A DNA stretch of 64,000 nt from contig NC_092409.1 in NCBI RefSeq assembly GCF_009017415.1, positions 310,001 to 374,000 of the forward strand, read 5' to 3'. Shown here one piece after another: positions 22,296 through 34,459 of this stretch (the first letter of the stretch is position 1; each line of letters opens with the position of its first letter). The notes below the pieces were generated by a model, which was not told where the DNA came from, searched no databases, and saw only the letters and a program-made list of their open reading frames with translations. Source of the DNA: Aspergillus flavus (taxonomy: Eukaryota > Ascomycota > Eurotiomycetes > Eurotiales > Aspergillaceae). Made by a program: the position numbers and the translations under genes.

Positions 22296-25200
22296 TCTAA
22301 TTCTTTTTTTTAATTATCTAAAAATATTATTAGTATTATTATTTTAATTATTTAATAAAAATATTTCTTTATTTCTAAAAATCTTTAATAAAAATATATT
22401 TTTTTTTTATAAAAATAGTTCTAGAAACTATTTTTAAATTAAATATTTAAAAAAATAAAATTTTTTAAAATCTAAGAAATATTATTTAATAGCTAAAAAA
22501 TTAATTATAAAATAAAAAATCTTTATAAAATTATTAATAATCTAATTTTATTTTATTAATAGATAATTATACTACTAAACTTTTTAAGAATATTTTTAAA
22601 TTTATTTTTAATTTTAGACTATAATAAAAATAAAAATAGATTTTTAATCTAGAATATTTTTTTAAAAGAGTAAAAAAATATCTAAAAAAAAATAATTAAA
22701 AAATTATTATAATATTTTTTTATATATCTTTAATTTATTAATAGTAATAGTATTAATATTTTATAAAAAAAAAAAAGATTAATAAAAAAATATTAAGAAA
22801 TTATAATAATATTTTATAAAATAAATTTTTTTATTAATTAAAAATTTAGTTATTTTATAATCTAATATTATAAATTAGCTTTAAAAAATTTATTAATAAA
22901 AAAATTAAGATTTAAAAAAATTTTATATTTATTTTAATTTTTTAAAATAATATTTTTTAAAATAATTAAAAAAAAAAAAATATTTATTTTTTTTATAAAG
23001 TTTTTTTTAAAATTATTAAAATATATATAAAAATATTATATAAAGCTTCTAGATTAATAAAATAAAATAGTAATTTATATTATATATTATTAAAATTTTT
23101 TATATAAAAAATAAAAATAAAAATATAATATTTTTTTAAAAAAAAATAAAAATAAAGATAATAAATTAAATAAAAATAAAAAACTATAAAATATAAAAAA
23201 GAATTTAAAAAAAAATTCTAAGAAATCTAATAAAAATTCTATTAATAATAAAAAAGATTTTTTATAATATTATATATATAATAATAATTTTTATTTTATT
23301 AATTATTATTTAAAAAAAAAGCTATAATCTAATTAATTAAAATAGATAAAATAGATTTAAAATTAAAAAATAATTTAAAATTAAAATAATTTTTATTAAA
23401 TTAATTTTTAATTTTTATATAAAGATTATTATATATTTCTATATTTCTATTTAATATAAAAATAATATTAAAATATTTATTAATTTAAATAACTATACTA
23501 AAGTTAATATTATTAATTATTAATTTATTAAAAATTTTTATTTTAAAAAAATCTAATTTATAGTTTTAATAATTAAAATAATTAATTATATTACTATTTT
23601 AATTTATAATATATAAAAAATATTTTTTATTATTATTAATTTTTAAAAAACTATTTAGAGCTTTACTAGATTATATATAATAATTAATAAAAATTCTTAT
23701 TTTAAAAAAAATTTAATCTTTTTATTAATAATAATTATAAATAATTTAAAAATCTATTTATTATTATAGAATTATAAATAATAGTTTAAATTTTTATTAA
23801 TTAAATTAATATTAGTTTATAAATTTATAAAATTATATTAAAATTTTATTTATATTTTTATTATAGTAAAACTATATAAAAAAGTTTAATTATTAAATAA
23901 TTTAAAAAATTCTATTTTATAATATATTAGTAAAATTCTACTAAAACTAAAAAAATATAAAAATATTTTTTTAAAATAAAAATTTAAAATTATATTATTC
24001 TAAAAAATAATAAATTATATAATTAAATTTATTAATAGTAAAATATTATTATATAGTTCTATTTATTTTTTTTTAATAAAAATTTTAAATATTAAAATAA
24101 TATATTAATAAAAATCTAGAATATAATTAAATTAAATTTTTAAAAAGTTCTATAGAAATCTCTATTCTATTTATTTTTAAAAAAAATAATAGTCTAAGAC
24201 TATATATTAATTATTAAAATTTTAATAAAATAATAATAAAAAATTATTATTTATTATTTTTAATATTAAAAATTTTAGATTATTTAATAAATATAAAATT
24301 CTTTATTAAAATTAATATTTAAAATATATATTATTAAATCTATTTATAAAAAAAAATAAATAAAAAATAATATTTTATATAAAATATAATTATTTTAAAT
24401 ATTTAATAATATTTTTTAATTTTATAAATATATTAGCTATTTTTTAAAGCTATCTATATATAGTATTATATAATATTCTAAATATCTAATATATAATATA
24501 TTTAAATAATATTTTAATTTTTTTATTAGATTAAAAGAGCTATATAAAATATATTAAATAAATATTAGATTAATTATAAAAAATTAATTTATATAAAAAA
24601 TTATTAAAATATACTTTTTATTAAAAATAAATTAAATTTTTAAAATATATTATATTATAAAATAATATCTCTATAGATTTTTAATAAATAAATAATATTA
24701 TATTATAAAAAAAATCTAAAAATTATTTTAATATATAAAATTTTCTAGAATTTTATAATTTTTATTAATAATTTATTTAAAATTATTTTTAAATTATTTT
24801 ACTTTTTATTTTTTTAATAAAAAAATTAAAAAATAAATAAAAATCTAGACTAGTTAAATTTATTTTTATAAAAAAATTAATATTTTAATATTTTATTATT
24901 ATTTTTTAATTAGTATTTTTTTTATATTATTTTAATTTTTAATAATTTATTTAAATTAAAATTAATATTTTAAATAAAAATTTAATAAAATAAAATTAAA
25001 TAATAATATTTCTAATTAAAAACTATATATTATTATCTATTTATTTAAATATTAATAATAATATTTTAAAAATATAATATATATTATTAAAATTTTTATT
25101 AATTATTTAAATTTATAGATTTTTATAAAATAAATTAAGCTAAATATATATTAAATATAATAGTTTATATTTCTAATTTTTTTTAATTTTATAATTAAAT

Positions 25201-28200
25201 ATTAGACTAGAAAATTAAACTTAATTAATAGATTTTTTTTAAAATTAAAAAAATCTTAGAATATACTTTAGATATAGAGTTAATATTATTATTTATATAA
25301 TAATTTATTAATATAGAATTTTTATAAATTAAAGATTTATTATAAAAAAAAATCTAATTTAAATTTAATAAAATATTTTTATAAAAAAATTTTAAATTTA
25401 ATATTTATATAGTAATAAATTTTAAAAATTATAAAACTAATATAAAAATAATTAATTAAATTATTTAAAAAAAATTAAATTAAAATTAATTTATTTCTAG
25501 ATTTTAAATATAATATATTTATATCTCTAAAAAAATATATATTATTAAAATTTAAAAAGATCTAAAAGATTTTATAAAATAAATATACTTTAAAAATCTA
25601 AAGATCTAATAGTAAAAAATTATTATAAAATAAAAATTTATAAAAAATAAAAATTAAAATATTATTTTTAATAAATTAATTAGATTTAAAAATTAATTAT
25701 ATATCTTTTTAAAAAAGAATTTATAATAGATTTTAATTAATTTATATTATAATAATTTTTTTATAAATTATTTTAAAATAAATTATATAAAAATTTTATT
25801 TAAATATAAATTTTATTAAATAAATTTTTAATAAAATATTATAAATTATATAATAAAATATTTAATATATTAAAAAATAATAGTTTTAAAATATTATTTC
25901 TATAAAATTTTAGAATTACTATTAATTCTATTTAAATCTTTTATAAAATTATTAATAGACTTTATAATAAAATTATTAAAAATAATATTTAAAAATAAAA
26001 TTATTAATTTAATATAGATAATAATTAATTAATTTTTTAAATAATTACTATTTTTTTTTATTTTAATAATAATTAATATAATAAAATTTATTAAATTATT
26101 TTATAATTATATAGAATTATAATTTAAATTATTAAATAATATTATATTTAATAAAAAATTAATTTTTATTAATAAATTTTAATTAAATCTTTATTATTTT
26201 AACTATATAAAATTTAGATTATTAATAATATTTTATTTATAAATTAATAATTAAATAAAATATATAAACTAAATATTAAAATATTATTTTAAATATTTTA
26301 TTAATAAAAAATAAATAAATTAATTAAATTTATTTTTAATAATAAAATTTATATATAATAATATTTAAAATATAATTATTAAATTATTATTATTTTAAAT
26401 TTTATTTAATTATTTATTAAATTTTTAATTATATATTAAAAATAGTATTTTTTTAAAAAAAATTTTAATAATATAATACTATATTAAAAAATTAATAAAA
26501 ATTTATAAAAATTTAATAGAATATTAGTAAAATATAATAAAATTTTAAAAAAAATATTTTAATAAATATTATTAAATAAAATTATTTAAATAAAATAATT
26601 TTATATAATTATTAATTTAGAATATTAAATTAAAAATTTTAATTTAAAAATTAATATTAAAATATATTAGATTATTTTAAATATTAAATATTATAAAAAA
26701 GTAAATATATTAATTTAATTTATTTAATAAATATAATTAAATTTATAATATATTTTATATTTTATTACTAAAATTATAAATATTATATTATTAAAATAAT
26801 ATTAATTTATTATTAATATTTAATTTTAATAATAATAATAAATAGAAAATAAAAAAAATTAAAAAAAAATAAATTTTTAAAAAAAAAATTTAATATTTAA
26901 TAAAATAAATAGAATAACTATTAAAATATAATTAATAATTTTTAAAAAAAAATATAGTAAATATAAAAAAAAAATCTATAATTTTAAATAAAAAAATTAA
27001 TAATATATTTAAAAATTAATATAATATTAATATAGCTATAATAAATATTTAATAAATAAATAATAATTATAAAAAAATATATTAATTTTATATATATTAG
27101 AAAATTTTATTATTAATTAAAATATAAAAAATTTATTAATCTATTTTAAAATTATTATTAAAATAAAAAAATAAAAATATTAAAATATTAATTAATTATT
27201 ATATTAAATTATTATAAAAATAATAAAAAAAATATTAAATATAATATTCTAATATTTATATTAATCTTTCTCTATATTTTTTTAATTAAAATATTTATAA
27301 ATTATTTATTTTATATAATAAATAAAATTTTAAATAGTTATTTATTAAAATATATAATTAATATTAAATTTTTTAAATTAAAATTAATAATTTTTTATAT
27401 ATTATTTATAAATTTTTATATTATTTTTAAAAAATAGTAGATTTAACTATTATTTAAAAATATTAATATAATAATTTATACTTTTATAATAGTTAATAAT
27501 AATTTACTATAAAATTATTAAAAAAAAAATCTTAAATTAATTTATTAATATATACTCTAAATTTTTTAATTTTTTTAATAATTAAATAAAATTTTTTTTA
27601 ATAAATTAACTTTATTTTATTAAAAGTATAATATAATATAATATAAATTTAAATAATTAATTTCTATATTTTTAAATTAAATATAATTTATTTTTTATTT
27701 TTATTTTAAAAAATAATTTTTATTTATTTTAATATATAATATAAGTTATATATATTATTTAATATATTTTAAAAAATCTTTATAAATTAATAATAAATAG
27801 TATACTAGATAAAAAAATATATTTAATTATAATTAATATTTTAATTACTATATTATCTATATAATATTAATACTATACTATTAAATTTATAATTAATTAT
27901 AAATAATTTACTTTTTTTATATTTTTTATTTTTAATAGTAATTTTTAAATAATATAAATACTATAAAATAGAAAAAATAATTAAAATATTAATAATCTTT
28001 TTATAGTAAGATATAATAATATTAATAAAAAAAATATAAAGAAATAATTAAATTTAAAATATAAAAAAAAAAGATTTATAATATATAAAAAAAATATTAT
28101 AAAATAAAAAAAATAAAATATAGAAATAATAGAAAAAAATTTTATTAATATTTTATTAATATTAATATTATTATTATAAATAATTATTATTTATTCTATA

Positions 28201-28325
28201 ATAATTTATATAAAATTAATATTTTTATATAGAATATTTAATATATTTTTAAAATATTAATTATTTAATATAAATAATATATTAATTATTATCTAAAAAT
28301 AATTAATTTAAAAAAAATATATAAT

Positions 28326-28648
28326 TATTATAGAAATAATAATAATTATATAAAATAATTATATAGTATATTCTATTTTAAATATATAGATATTCTAGTA
28401 GTTAAATAGTATTTTTAGTATCTATATTTATTATTTTTTTAATAATATATAGTAGTTCTATTAGAAGAATTAATTATTATATATAAAAAATCTTAGAGAT
28501 TCTTAACTATAAATTAATACTATAGTTATTAGTAGAAAATTAAGAATTAATCTTCTATCTCTAGTATCTATTACCTAGTGCTTTACCCACGTATTCTTAT
28601 CTAGTTAACAGGTCCTCTACCCTAACTAGTAGATATTTCTCTGATAAT
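28326..28648. repeat. Right LTR of the RIP-mutated element
   Basis: 323-bp repeat matching 21973-22295. Its last 90 bp retain many C and G (for example cctagtgctttacccacg), all of which read T or A in the left copy. Confidence 0.7.
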
Positions 28649-29350
28649 AAATCTAAGACTTTATTATATTTCTTTAGTACTAGAAAAGATCTAATTTTAT
28701 TAAATAATCTTTAATAGAATAAATAATAGAATTAGAACGCTAATTAATATTAATTTAATAATTAAGATATTAATTAATAAATTAGCTTTAATTTATAAAG
28801 AAATATTTTTAATAAATCTTAATCTCTCTATAGTTAAATTATTTAATATATTTTTAATAGCTATAAATAATTCTCTAGAATCTATATTCTTAGTTTATAA
28901 AGCGGCTCTAGCTTTTTTAGATAATTTTCTAAAGATTTTATTTTTTATTTTAATATAGAACTTTATACTAGAGCTTTCTAGTATAGTAAATCTAGTAATA
29001 TTACTATTTAAATCTTATAGATAAATAAAGATCTAGTAATAATAAGATTAATATATTATCTATCTTTAAATCTTTTTCTATTTCTATAGATATATTTTAT
29101 ACTTTTTATACTAGACTATATAATTATTATTATAATTAATATATTTTAATATTAGTCTAGAAATATTATAATTTAAATAAATTCTAATTTTATACTTATC
29201 TATACACGTACTATAAATAATATTATAAAAATAGATATTTTCTATATAATTATATTATTAATAATTATTATATTATATAATATAAAACGCGCGGTTATAT
29301 AAAATATTCTTAAAAATTTAAAAATTCTAAATAATATCTATATTAATAGT

Positions 29351-30054
29351 TGTTACGCCCGGGGCTTCGTCGTCAAGTCTAAGACCAGTTAGCGGACCAC
29401 GTTTCAAGGGTTACTAACCTGAAGTCGTTCTTTGATCTCCGTTGTTATTAGATTGCAGTCTGGGGAAGACGGGGGTCGCTATGAGACTTCCGTTAACACT
29501 AGACTGCCATTGATACTAGACTGCCGTCGTCACAGGGATGCAGTCAATATAAGACTGCCATCATTACAGGGATACAGTCGACACAAGACTGCCGTCGTTA
29601 CTAGACTTAAGTCTAAAGAGCCAGGCCTATTAAGTATATATATCTAATAGTTAGAAGAGTATAAATAAGTTAAGACTAGTCTTTACTACTAAAGATAACT
29701 CTATAGTAATAATATATATTAATTATAAAGAACTAAACTAAGTATATAAATAAGTGTCCTTATATATCCTTACCCATCGTGTTATTACTACAACTCCTCG
29801 TATTAATAATACGATATATCTTATCAATACTATAAGCTTGTTATATCACTAATATATTTAGTCATATCACTGCTACGATACACATAACTTTTATTATAGT
29901 AGCTGGTATCGGCGTCCGTAGTCCTTTCCAAATAACTACTAGATAAACGATTCGTCGGATACCTTCTATTCAGAAGTCAGCCATCGTTATCCTATCGTTA
30001 TTCTGCCTTGTATATCCGCCTTCGATAAGGTATGCTAGACAAGGGTCTGTAACA
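29351..30054. mobile_element. Solo LTR with 5-bp target site duplication
   Basis: 704 bp bounded by perfect 6-bp inverted termini TGTTAC and GTAACA. The 5 bp before it (29346-29350) and after it (30055-30059) are both ATAGT, the usual 5-bp target duplication of Ty3- and Ty1-type elements. It has normal base composition in its first 300 bp and only moderate AT in the rest, in sharp contrast with its surroundings. It contains a 17-bp periodic array at 29484-29602 and a TATAAATA at 29660-29667 that could be the LTR promoter on the plus strand. No internal coding region is attached, so it arose by LTR-LTR recombination. Confidence 0.85.
29484..29602 (+). repeat. 17-bp periodic array inside the solo LTR
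   Basis: Seven 17-bp blocks in register. Five begin AGACT and resemble AGACTGCCRTYRTYACT. Two alternate blocks (gggatgcagtcaatata type) make two 34-bp dimers at 29518-29551 and 29552-29585. It lies just upstream of the TATAAATA motif, where enhancer repeats of LTR promoters are often found. Confidence 0.7.
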
Positions 30055-31065
30055 ATAGTCTTATTTATATAGTATAGCGTAGTAAATTTAATAATAATTA
30101 AGAATATTTTTTTATTTAGTAAAAAATAGATAAATTAATTAATATATATAATCTTATAGAATTTATTCTATATATAGTAATAATTAGCCACGAGTTTCTA
30201 GATAATTTATTTTTAATTAATCTTATTAATTAATAGTCTAAGAACTTTATAAAATATATTAAAGATAACTATTTTTTATATAAATAAAATAATCTACGCT
30301 ATTTTACTAAAGCTATAAATCTAATTATTTTAATAAATATATATAATCTCTATTTCTTTAGTACTATAAAAAAAAAATTTTAGATTATTTAATTATAGAA
30401 TTTTTACTATAATAAACTAGATAAATATTAATATAAAATAAATAATTTTATAAATAGTATTCTAGCGGTATTTTTTAATATATTTAACTAGATTTTTATT
30501 AATAAATTAATAAAGATTTTAGACTATAGTAAAATTATCTATTTTAACTATAATAGTACATTTATAGTTAAGATCTATAGAATATATTAATATAGTGCTA
30601 TTAGAGCCGTGTATTAATTAATAATAATATAATAAAAATACTTTAACTATTATTTATATATATATATAAATAAAATTCTCTATATAAACTATAAATTTAT
30701 TAATATTTTTTTAAATATTATTAATTATATATTATATTTTATTTAGCTAGATCTTCTACGCGTTTTTTATAAAATAATAGAATAGAGTATTAATTAATAT
30801 CTAGCTAGTCTAAATAAATTTAATAATTTATTTTAAAGTACTAAAGCTATAGATCTTAAGATAGTTAAGTAAATTAATAGTTTTACGATTATAATCTAAT
30901 ATATATTTTTAAAGAGATTTTATTATATTATTAATTATATTAATAATATCTATAAAAACTAAAGATTGTGTGTAACTCAGCACTATTTTCTACTAGATTA
31001 ATACTAGTATTAGAAAATAGCCCTTGTACTTATAAAAAACTAAATAAATTTTTAGCTATTTCTAG

Positions 31066-31774
31066 TGTGGTGGAGCGGCAGAATTTCAAAAACTAGTTTC
31101 ACGAAAGAGTAGTTGTTTTGAACTCATACACACTAACCACCTGCGCCGTTCTCTCCGAGCTCTTACTAATTCAAGGCACGTCCAGACCTCTCCTTAATAT
31201 ATTACCCAACAGTCGTGGAGGGTGCACCTCAATGGAATAGTTATTCAGCATGGATGCAATTGCTCACAGAGCGGAAACAGAGTCCTGACAGCTCCTATCC
31301 AGGATAAATTTATGGCAACGTTGTGGGTACCTATTTTCCGCAGCCTCTTCCACCTTTTCTTGCATCACCCAAGCGTTCCAATTCTTTCTGGAATGCCAAA
31401 ATGTATTTCCTCGTCAAATTGAGCAAGCACTGGCCATAAACCTAGGAAGCTGGCTTGTTGACCTACTAGTCTATATAGACCTAACCAATATCCTGCGGCG
31501 CTGGATCACGTGGTAGTATTCTCGGGGATCAAGCCCCTACATACCAACTTGTAGGAGATATATTAACATACCAGCTAACATACCAGCTACTAGGAATATT
31601 AGCGCGTTGACGCGTTTCCCTAGGATAATAATGAAGACATGGTATTATAGTCGGTTTCACCTCATCTCTTCGAGCGGGGGATCAGGGGTAGGGATGAGGG
31701 AAATCGGGAGATTTAAACGATTTGATCTCCCGCAACCAACATGGCCATAGGAGAAGATTCCGCCCCACAGCAAA
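31066..31774. other. Right border of the AT-rich block, no gene seen
   Basis: Normal composition resumes here. The segment is the upstream region of the 894-residue gene. No tRNA could be folded convincingly, although 31066-31150 has short pieces resembling pol III boxes. Confidence 0.4.
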
Positions 31775-34459
31775 ATGGGTTATAGCGAGGCAGACTCCAT
31801 CAGCGAGAGCGTTGAAAGTATTATGAATAAGCTCGAAGGTGAACTTAGCCTTGCTAAATATGATTTGGAGTCAACGCCCCCATGGAGCTTGGATTGCAAT
31901 GTTCCAGCCCAGGCAATCTTGTACAACCGTTCGCTTCCAGCACCCAAAGACACTATACATATTTATCCATTCTATACCGTGGAGCCTGGAATCATGGTCG
32001 AGTTTACGACGGAACTGGATGGGGTCTACCAGCTTGCATTAGTTCCCTCCGGTACCCAGGACCCAGACCAGAATATTTGTTCGAAGAAGAAGCGGGTAAC
32101 ATCTGGGAAAGTATACAGAGCGTTCTGGGGTATGACACACCATATAACCCAGCTAGAGAGGCTCCAGTCTATCAGCGTTCTCGTCCGTCACCTGTCGAGC
32201 GCCAGTGCACCCGACCGCAAACCGTCATCCTGGGTTCTATCCACAAGAGAGTTACGTGTTTCCCGTTGCCCCAGTATGACCCCTGTGACAGCACTCAAAA
32301 TAGGCGAGGATGTCTTTGTCGAATGGGAGGATGTATGGGAACAGTGTAAGCCAATTCATTACTTTGTTGCCCCTATAGATCGCAATGGGACCATCGCACC
32401 ATACCATGGCGAAGACGCTGGTCAGCCCGATGGCCGACAATGTGTTAAGCTGATCTCACCACCACTCATTACTCACGATAGCCATAAGGAGCTCCAGTTT
32501 CTCATTTCCCCTCAACTTATGTCGGAACAAGAGGAGCCCTTTCTACTCCCTCAACAATTCCATGTCAATGTCGATCAAGGCTATATGCTAACCATTGACA
32601 ATGGTAGCTATTTCGATATGGAAAATTGTCAAGCGGTTCTATACGTTAATATTGAAGGGGCCTCACTCTCTCAGGACAAGGAATACAGTGTTATCATTGG
32701 CAGTCTTACTAGGACAAATTATGTGCTAGAGAGCGAACCCCTTCCAATTTCCATCAACTGGGGATATGCTATCCAAGTGATTTGGTCTGTTGAGGCAGCG
32801 ACTCCAACTTCCCATATATCACAGAGTTCCAAGCCTTCGAGTGTACCTTCTGCTCTTCAGGTTACTCTCGTCGACCCCAGTAAAACCAACTATCGAATAA
32901 GCCAGCCTAGCCGGCCATGGTTCTTACCACAAATCAATGATTCACTGGATCCGCCGTGCCTCAAGTCAACGGCTCACTTTGATGGTGGTATAACCCTCTC
33001 ATGGTCAGACATTCATTGCCCAAACATCTCATCATCGAAGGGATTGATACTGCATCCCGTACGCGAAGGCGGTGCTGAAAGAGTACTGGAAAACCTGGAC
33101 AAAGTTCCTCGTTTCAATGCAACCAAAGGTCAAGTGAGCTATACTGCCGATAGGTTGACCAGCTACATCGACAGCGGGATACTACGTATATGCTTCCGTG
33201 TTGCCACGGGGAAGCCACCTTACATTATAGGTCGGCGGTACTATCTGTCAGTTCCGGTCCCAACCAGGCGTGAACCCGGAAAAAAACTATGGCTAGCCAG
33301 AGACTGGGCAATTCTATTTCATAGTGGCCTGGTGCCTCTTCCCGATGACACGCCCAGCAACCCCTGTTTCCTTGCTATGACATCGAGGAACGCAATTAAG
33401 AAAGTCTGGTCGGAGCCCGTGTCAATGAAATCCATATCGGTGGCTATTCCCAATGATGAGCCAATTAATGCCTTCGGTGGTGCACTTGCTGCATGCAGCC
33501 GGCCAGGGAGCCAGCATTCTGAGTTCTTCTACATTGCAAAAAATGGCAGCATACAAGGAAGACGACGGATCGGGGTTTCTGGTCTCGACGACCGTTGGAT
33601 ACGACCATCAGATTATCCATTTTCTCTTCCAGAGACGGCTTCCACACTGGCAGGTGGCAGTCTAACCGCCATCGCTCACAGGGACGCGATGGAATTGTAC
33701 TGGGTAGCTCCGGCAGGGGACATCAAAATGGCCAGATGGGATGCGGATAGAGGATGGGCCCAAAGTCTGAGAAGCATCACCGAGCCAGGGGAAGTCGATG
33801 TGACGGGTTCTGGAGTATCGCGTTATGGCCCTGTGTTCCAAGCACTCACAACTGGTACTTTGGTAACACCAAGGAAGACATTTTTATTTTGGAAAGATTC
33901 GGAACACTTTATCAGAATGGCAACATCACCAGACTACCAGCCAGTCATCATGAAGGATTCATCCTTTACAGGACAGAAGATTTGGCCGTGTGTCAAAATT
34001 GCCACTACGATCACATATTATCAACGCGTGGCCATGTTGTGGGTCTTTTGGGTCACTCCCGACTATGCTGTCCATGGTGCATTTAAGAGAGCCACGAGTC
34101 CTTCGCCACAAGACGCTTGGACCGTCTTTCCAGTTACAGGGCCTAATTGTGCCGATATGTCGACCCCACTGAAGATTGTACCAGTTAGTAATTCAGAAGA
34201 AGACAACCTGGTATTGTTGTGGTTCGACCGAGACTGTCTTCTGCAAGCAGCGAGTCCTTTTCGCTCTCACACATCATTAAATCTCCGCCACTGGTATCAG
34301 TTTAACGTCTTTTGGGGTATATCCTCGGTTCGTGATCGTCCTTCCAAGATGGCCATGGCGACTGCGCCCGGGGGTAGGGTTGTTTTCACCTGGGTTGCTC
34401 CGGGTGCCGTATTGAGGCAAGTGGTATTTGGCTTTAATGGGAGGGAGATTACTCACTGA
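31775..34459 (+). CDS. Large single-exon protein of unknown function, propeller-like C-terminus
   Basis: 894 residues from ATG at 31775 with no intron, no signal peptide and no clear transmembrane helix. The N-terminal 480 residues match nothing I recognise. The C-terminal part (about 530-894) has repeated blades in which hydrophobic-Trp strands alternate with Asp/Gly turns, for example SLTAIAHRDAMELYWVAP, GDIKMARWDADRGW, KTFLFWKDSEHFIRMA and AMLWVFWVTPDYAVHGAF. This resembles the sequence style of fungal fucose-lectin or PLL-type beta-propellers, which bind glycans. It is the first gene to the right of the RIP block and is unbroken over 2.7 kb, which suggests selection or recent arrival. The function is unknown; a lectin-like role is inference only. 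Confidence 0.7.
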   Translation: MGYSEADSISESVESIMNKLEGELSLAKYDLESTPPWSLDCNVPAQAILYNRSLPAPKDTIHIYPFYTVEPGIMVEFTTELDGVYQLALVPSGTQDPDQNICSKKKRVTSGKVYRAFWGMTHHITQLERLQSISVLVRHLSSASAPDRKPSSWVLSTRELRVSRCPSMTPVTALKIGEDVFVEWEDVWEQCKPIHYFVAPIDRNGTIAPYHGEDAGQPDGRQCVKLISPPLITHDSHKELQFLISPQLMSEQEEPFLLPQQFHVNVDQGYMLTIDNGSYFDMENCQAVLYVNIEGASLSQDKEYSVIIGSLTRTNYVLESEPLPISINWGYAIQVIWSVEAATPTSHISQSSKPSSVPSALQVTLVDPSKTNYRISQPSRPWFLPQINDSLDPPCLKSTAHFDGGITLSWSDIHCPNISSSKGLILHPVREGGAERVLENLDKVPRFNATKGQVSYTADRLTSYIDSGILRICFRVATGKPPYIIGRRYYLSVPVPTRREPGKKLWLARDWAILFHSGLVPLPDDTPSNPCFLAMTSRNAIKKVWSEPVSMKSISVAIPNDEPINAFGGALAACSRPGSQHSEFFYIAKNGSIQGRRRIGVSGLDDRWIRPSDYPFSLPETASTLAGGSLTAIAHRDAMELYWVAPAGDIKMARWDADRGWAQSLRSITEPGEVDVTGSGVSRYGPVFQALTTGTLVTPRKTFLFWKDSEHFIRMATSPDYQPVIMKDSSFTGQKIWPCVKIATTITYYQRVAMLWVFWVTPDYAVHGAFKRATSPSPQDAWTVFPVTGPNCADMSTPLKIVPVSNSEEDNLVLLWFDRDCLLQAASPFRSHTSLNLRHWYQFNVFWGISSVRDRPSKMAMATAPGGRVVFTWVAPGAVLRQVVFGFNGREITH

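Larger units (their letters stand above)
21973..28648. mobile_element. RIP-mutated LTR retrotransposon relic
   Basis: Two 323-bp direct repeats at 21973-22295 and 28326-28648, spaced 6,353 bp start to start, align without a single gap. I count roughly 50 differences, all transitions. Length and spacing fit the LTRs of a 6.7-kb retrotransposon. Both copies begin TATTATAG, which would be TGTTATAG before RIP, and end near gataat(a), which could be ATAACA before RIP, so the expected inverted TG/CA termini can be rationalised. I find no target duplication. The 6-kb interior is too mutated to recognise Gag or reverse transcriptase, so superfamily and orientation are unknown. The 3' third of the right repeat keeps the most G and C. 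Confidence 0.75.
19860..31065. repeat. RIP-degenerated AT-rich heterochromatin-like block
   Basis: About 11.2 kb with no gene-like frame. Composition is extremely AT-rich, most extreme at about 22.3-28.3 kb, where whole lines lack G and C. Remaining C is almost always followed by T, and remaining G almost always preceded by A. That means CpA, CpG and CpC were converted and CpT spared. This is the product of repeat-induced point mutation on repeated DNA, here including one LTR element (21973-28648). Flanks of the element (19.9-21.9 and 28.7-29.3 kb, 30.1-30.9 kb) are somewhat less extreme and may be other, unidentifiable repeats. A 704-bp solo LTR interrupts the block at 29351-30054. Confidence 0.85.

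Noticed and set aside
29484..29602. CRISPR-like array
   Set aside because: The repeats are 17 bp in direct contact without variable spacers, in a eukaryotic LTR.
29432..29647. 71-codon ATG frame in the solo LTR
   Set aside because: The frame is produced by the 17-bp repeats and has no protein character.
19860..31065. The AT-rich block as a centromere
   Set aside because: About 11 kb is short for a filamentous-ascomycete regional centromere. LTR relics and RIP explain the composition. Centromeric histone data would be needed.
31066..31160. tRNA or tRNA-derived SINE on the minus strand
   Set aside because: Short box-A/box-B-like pieces are present, but I could not fold an acceptor stem and three arms with correct spacing.
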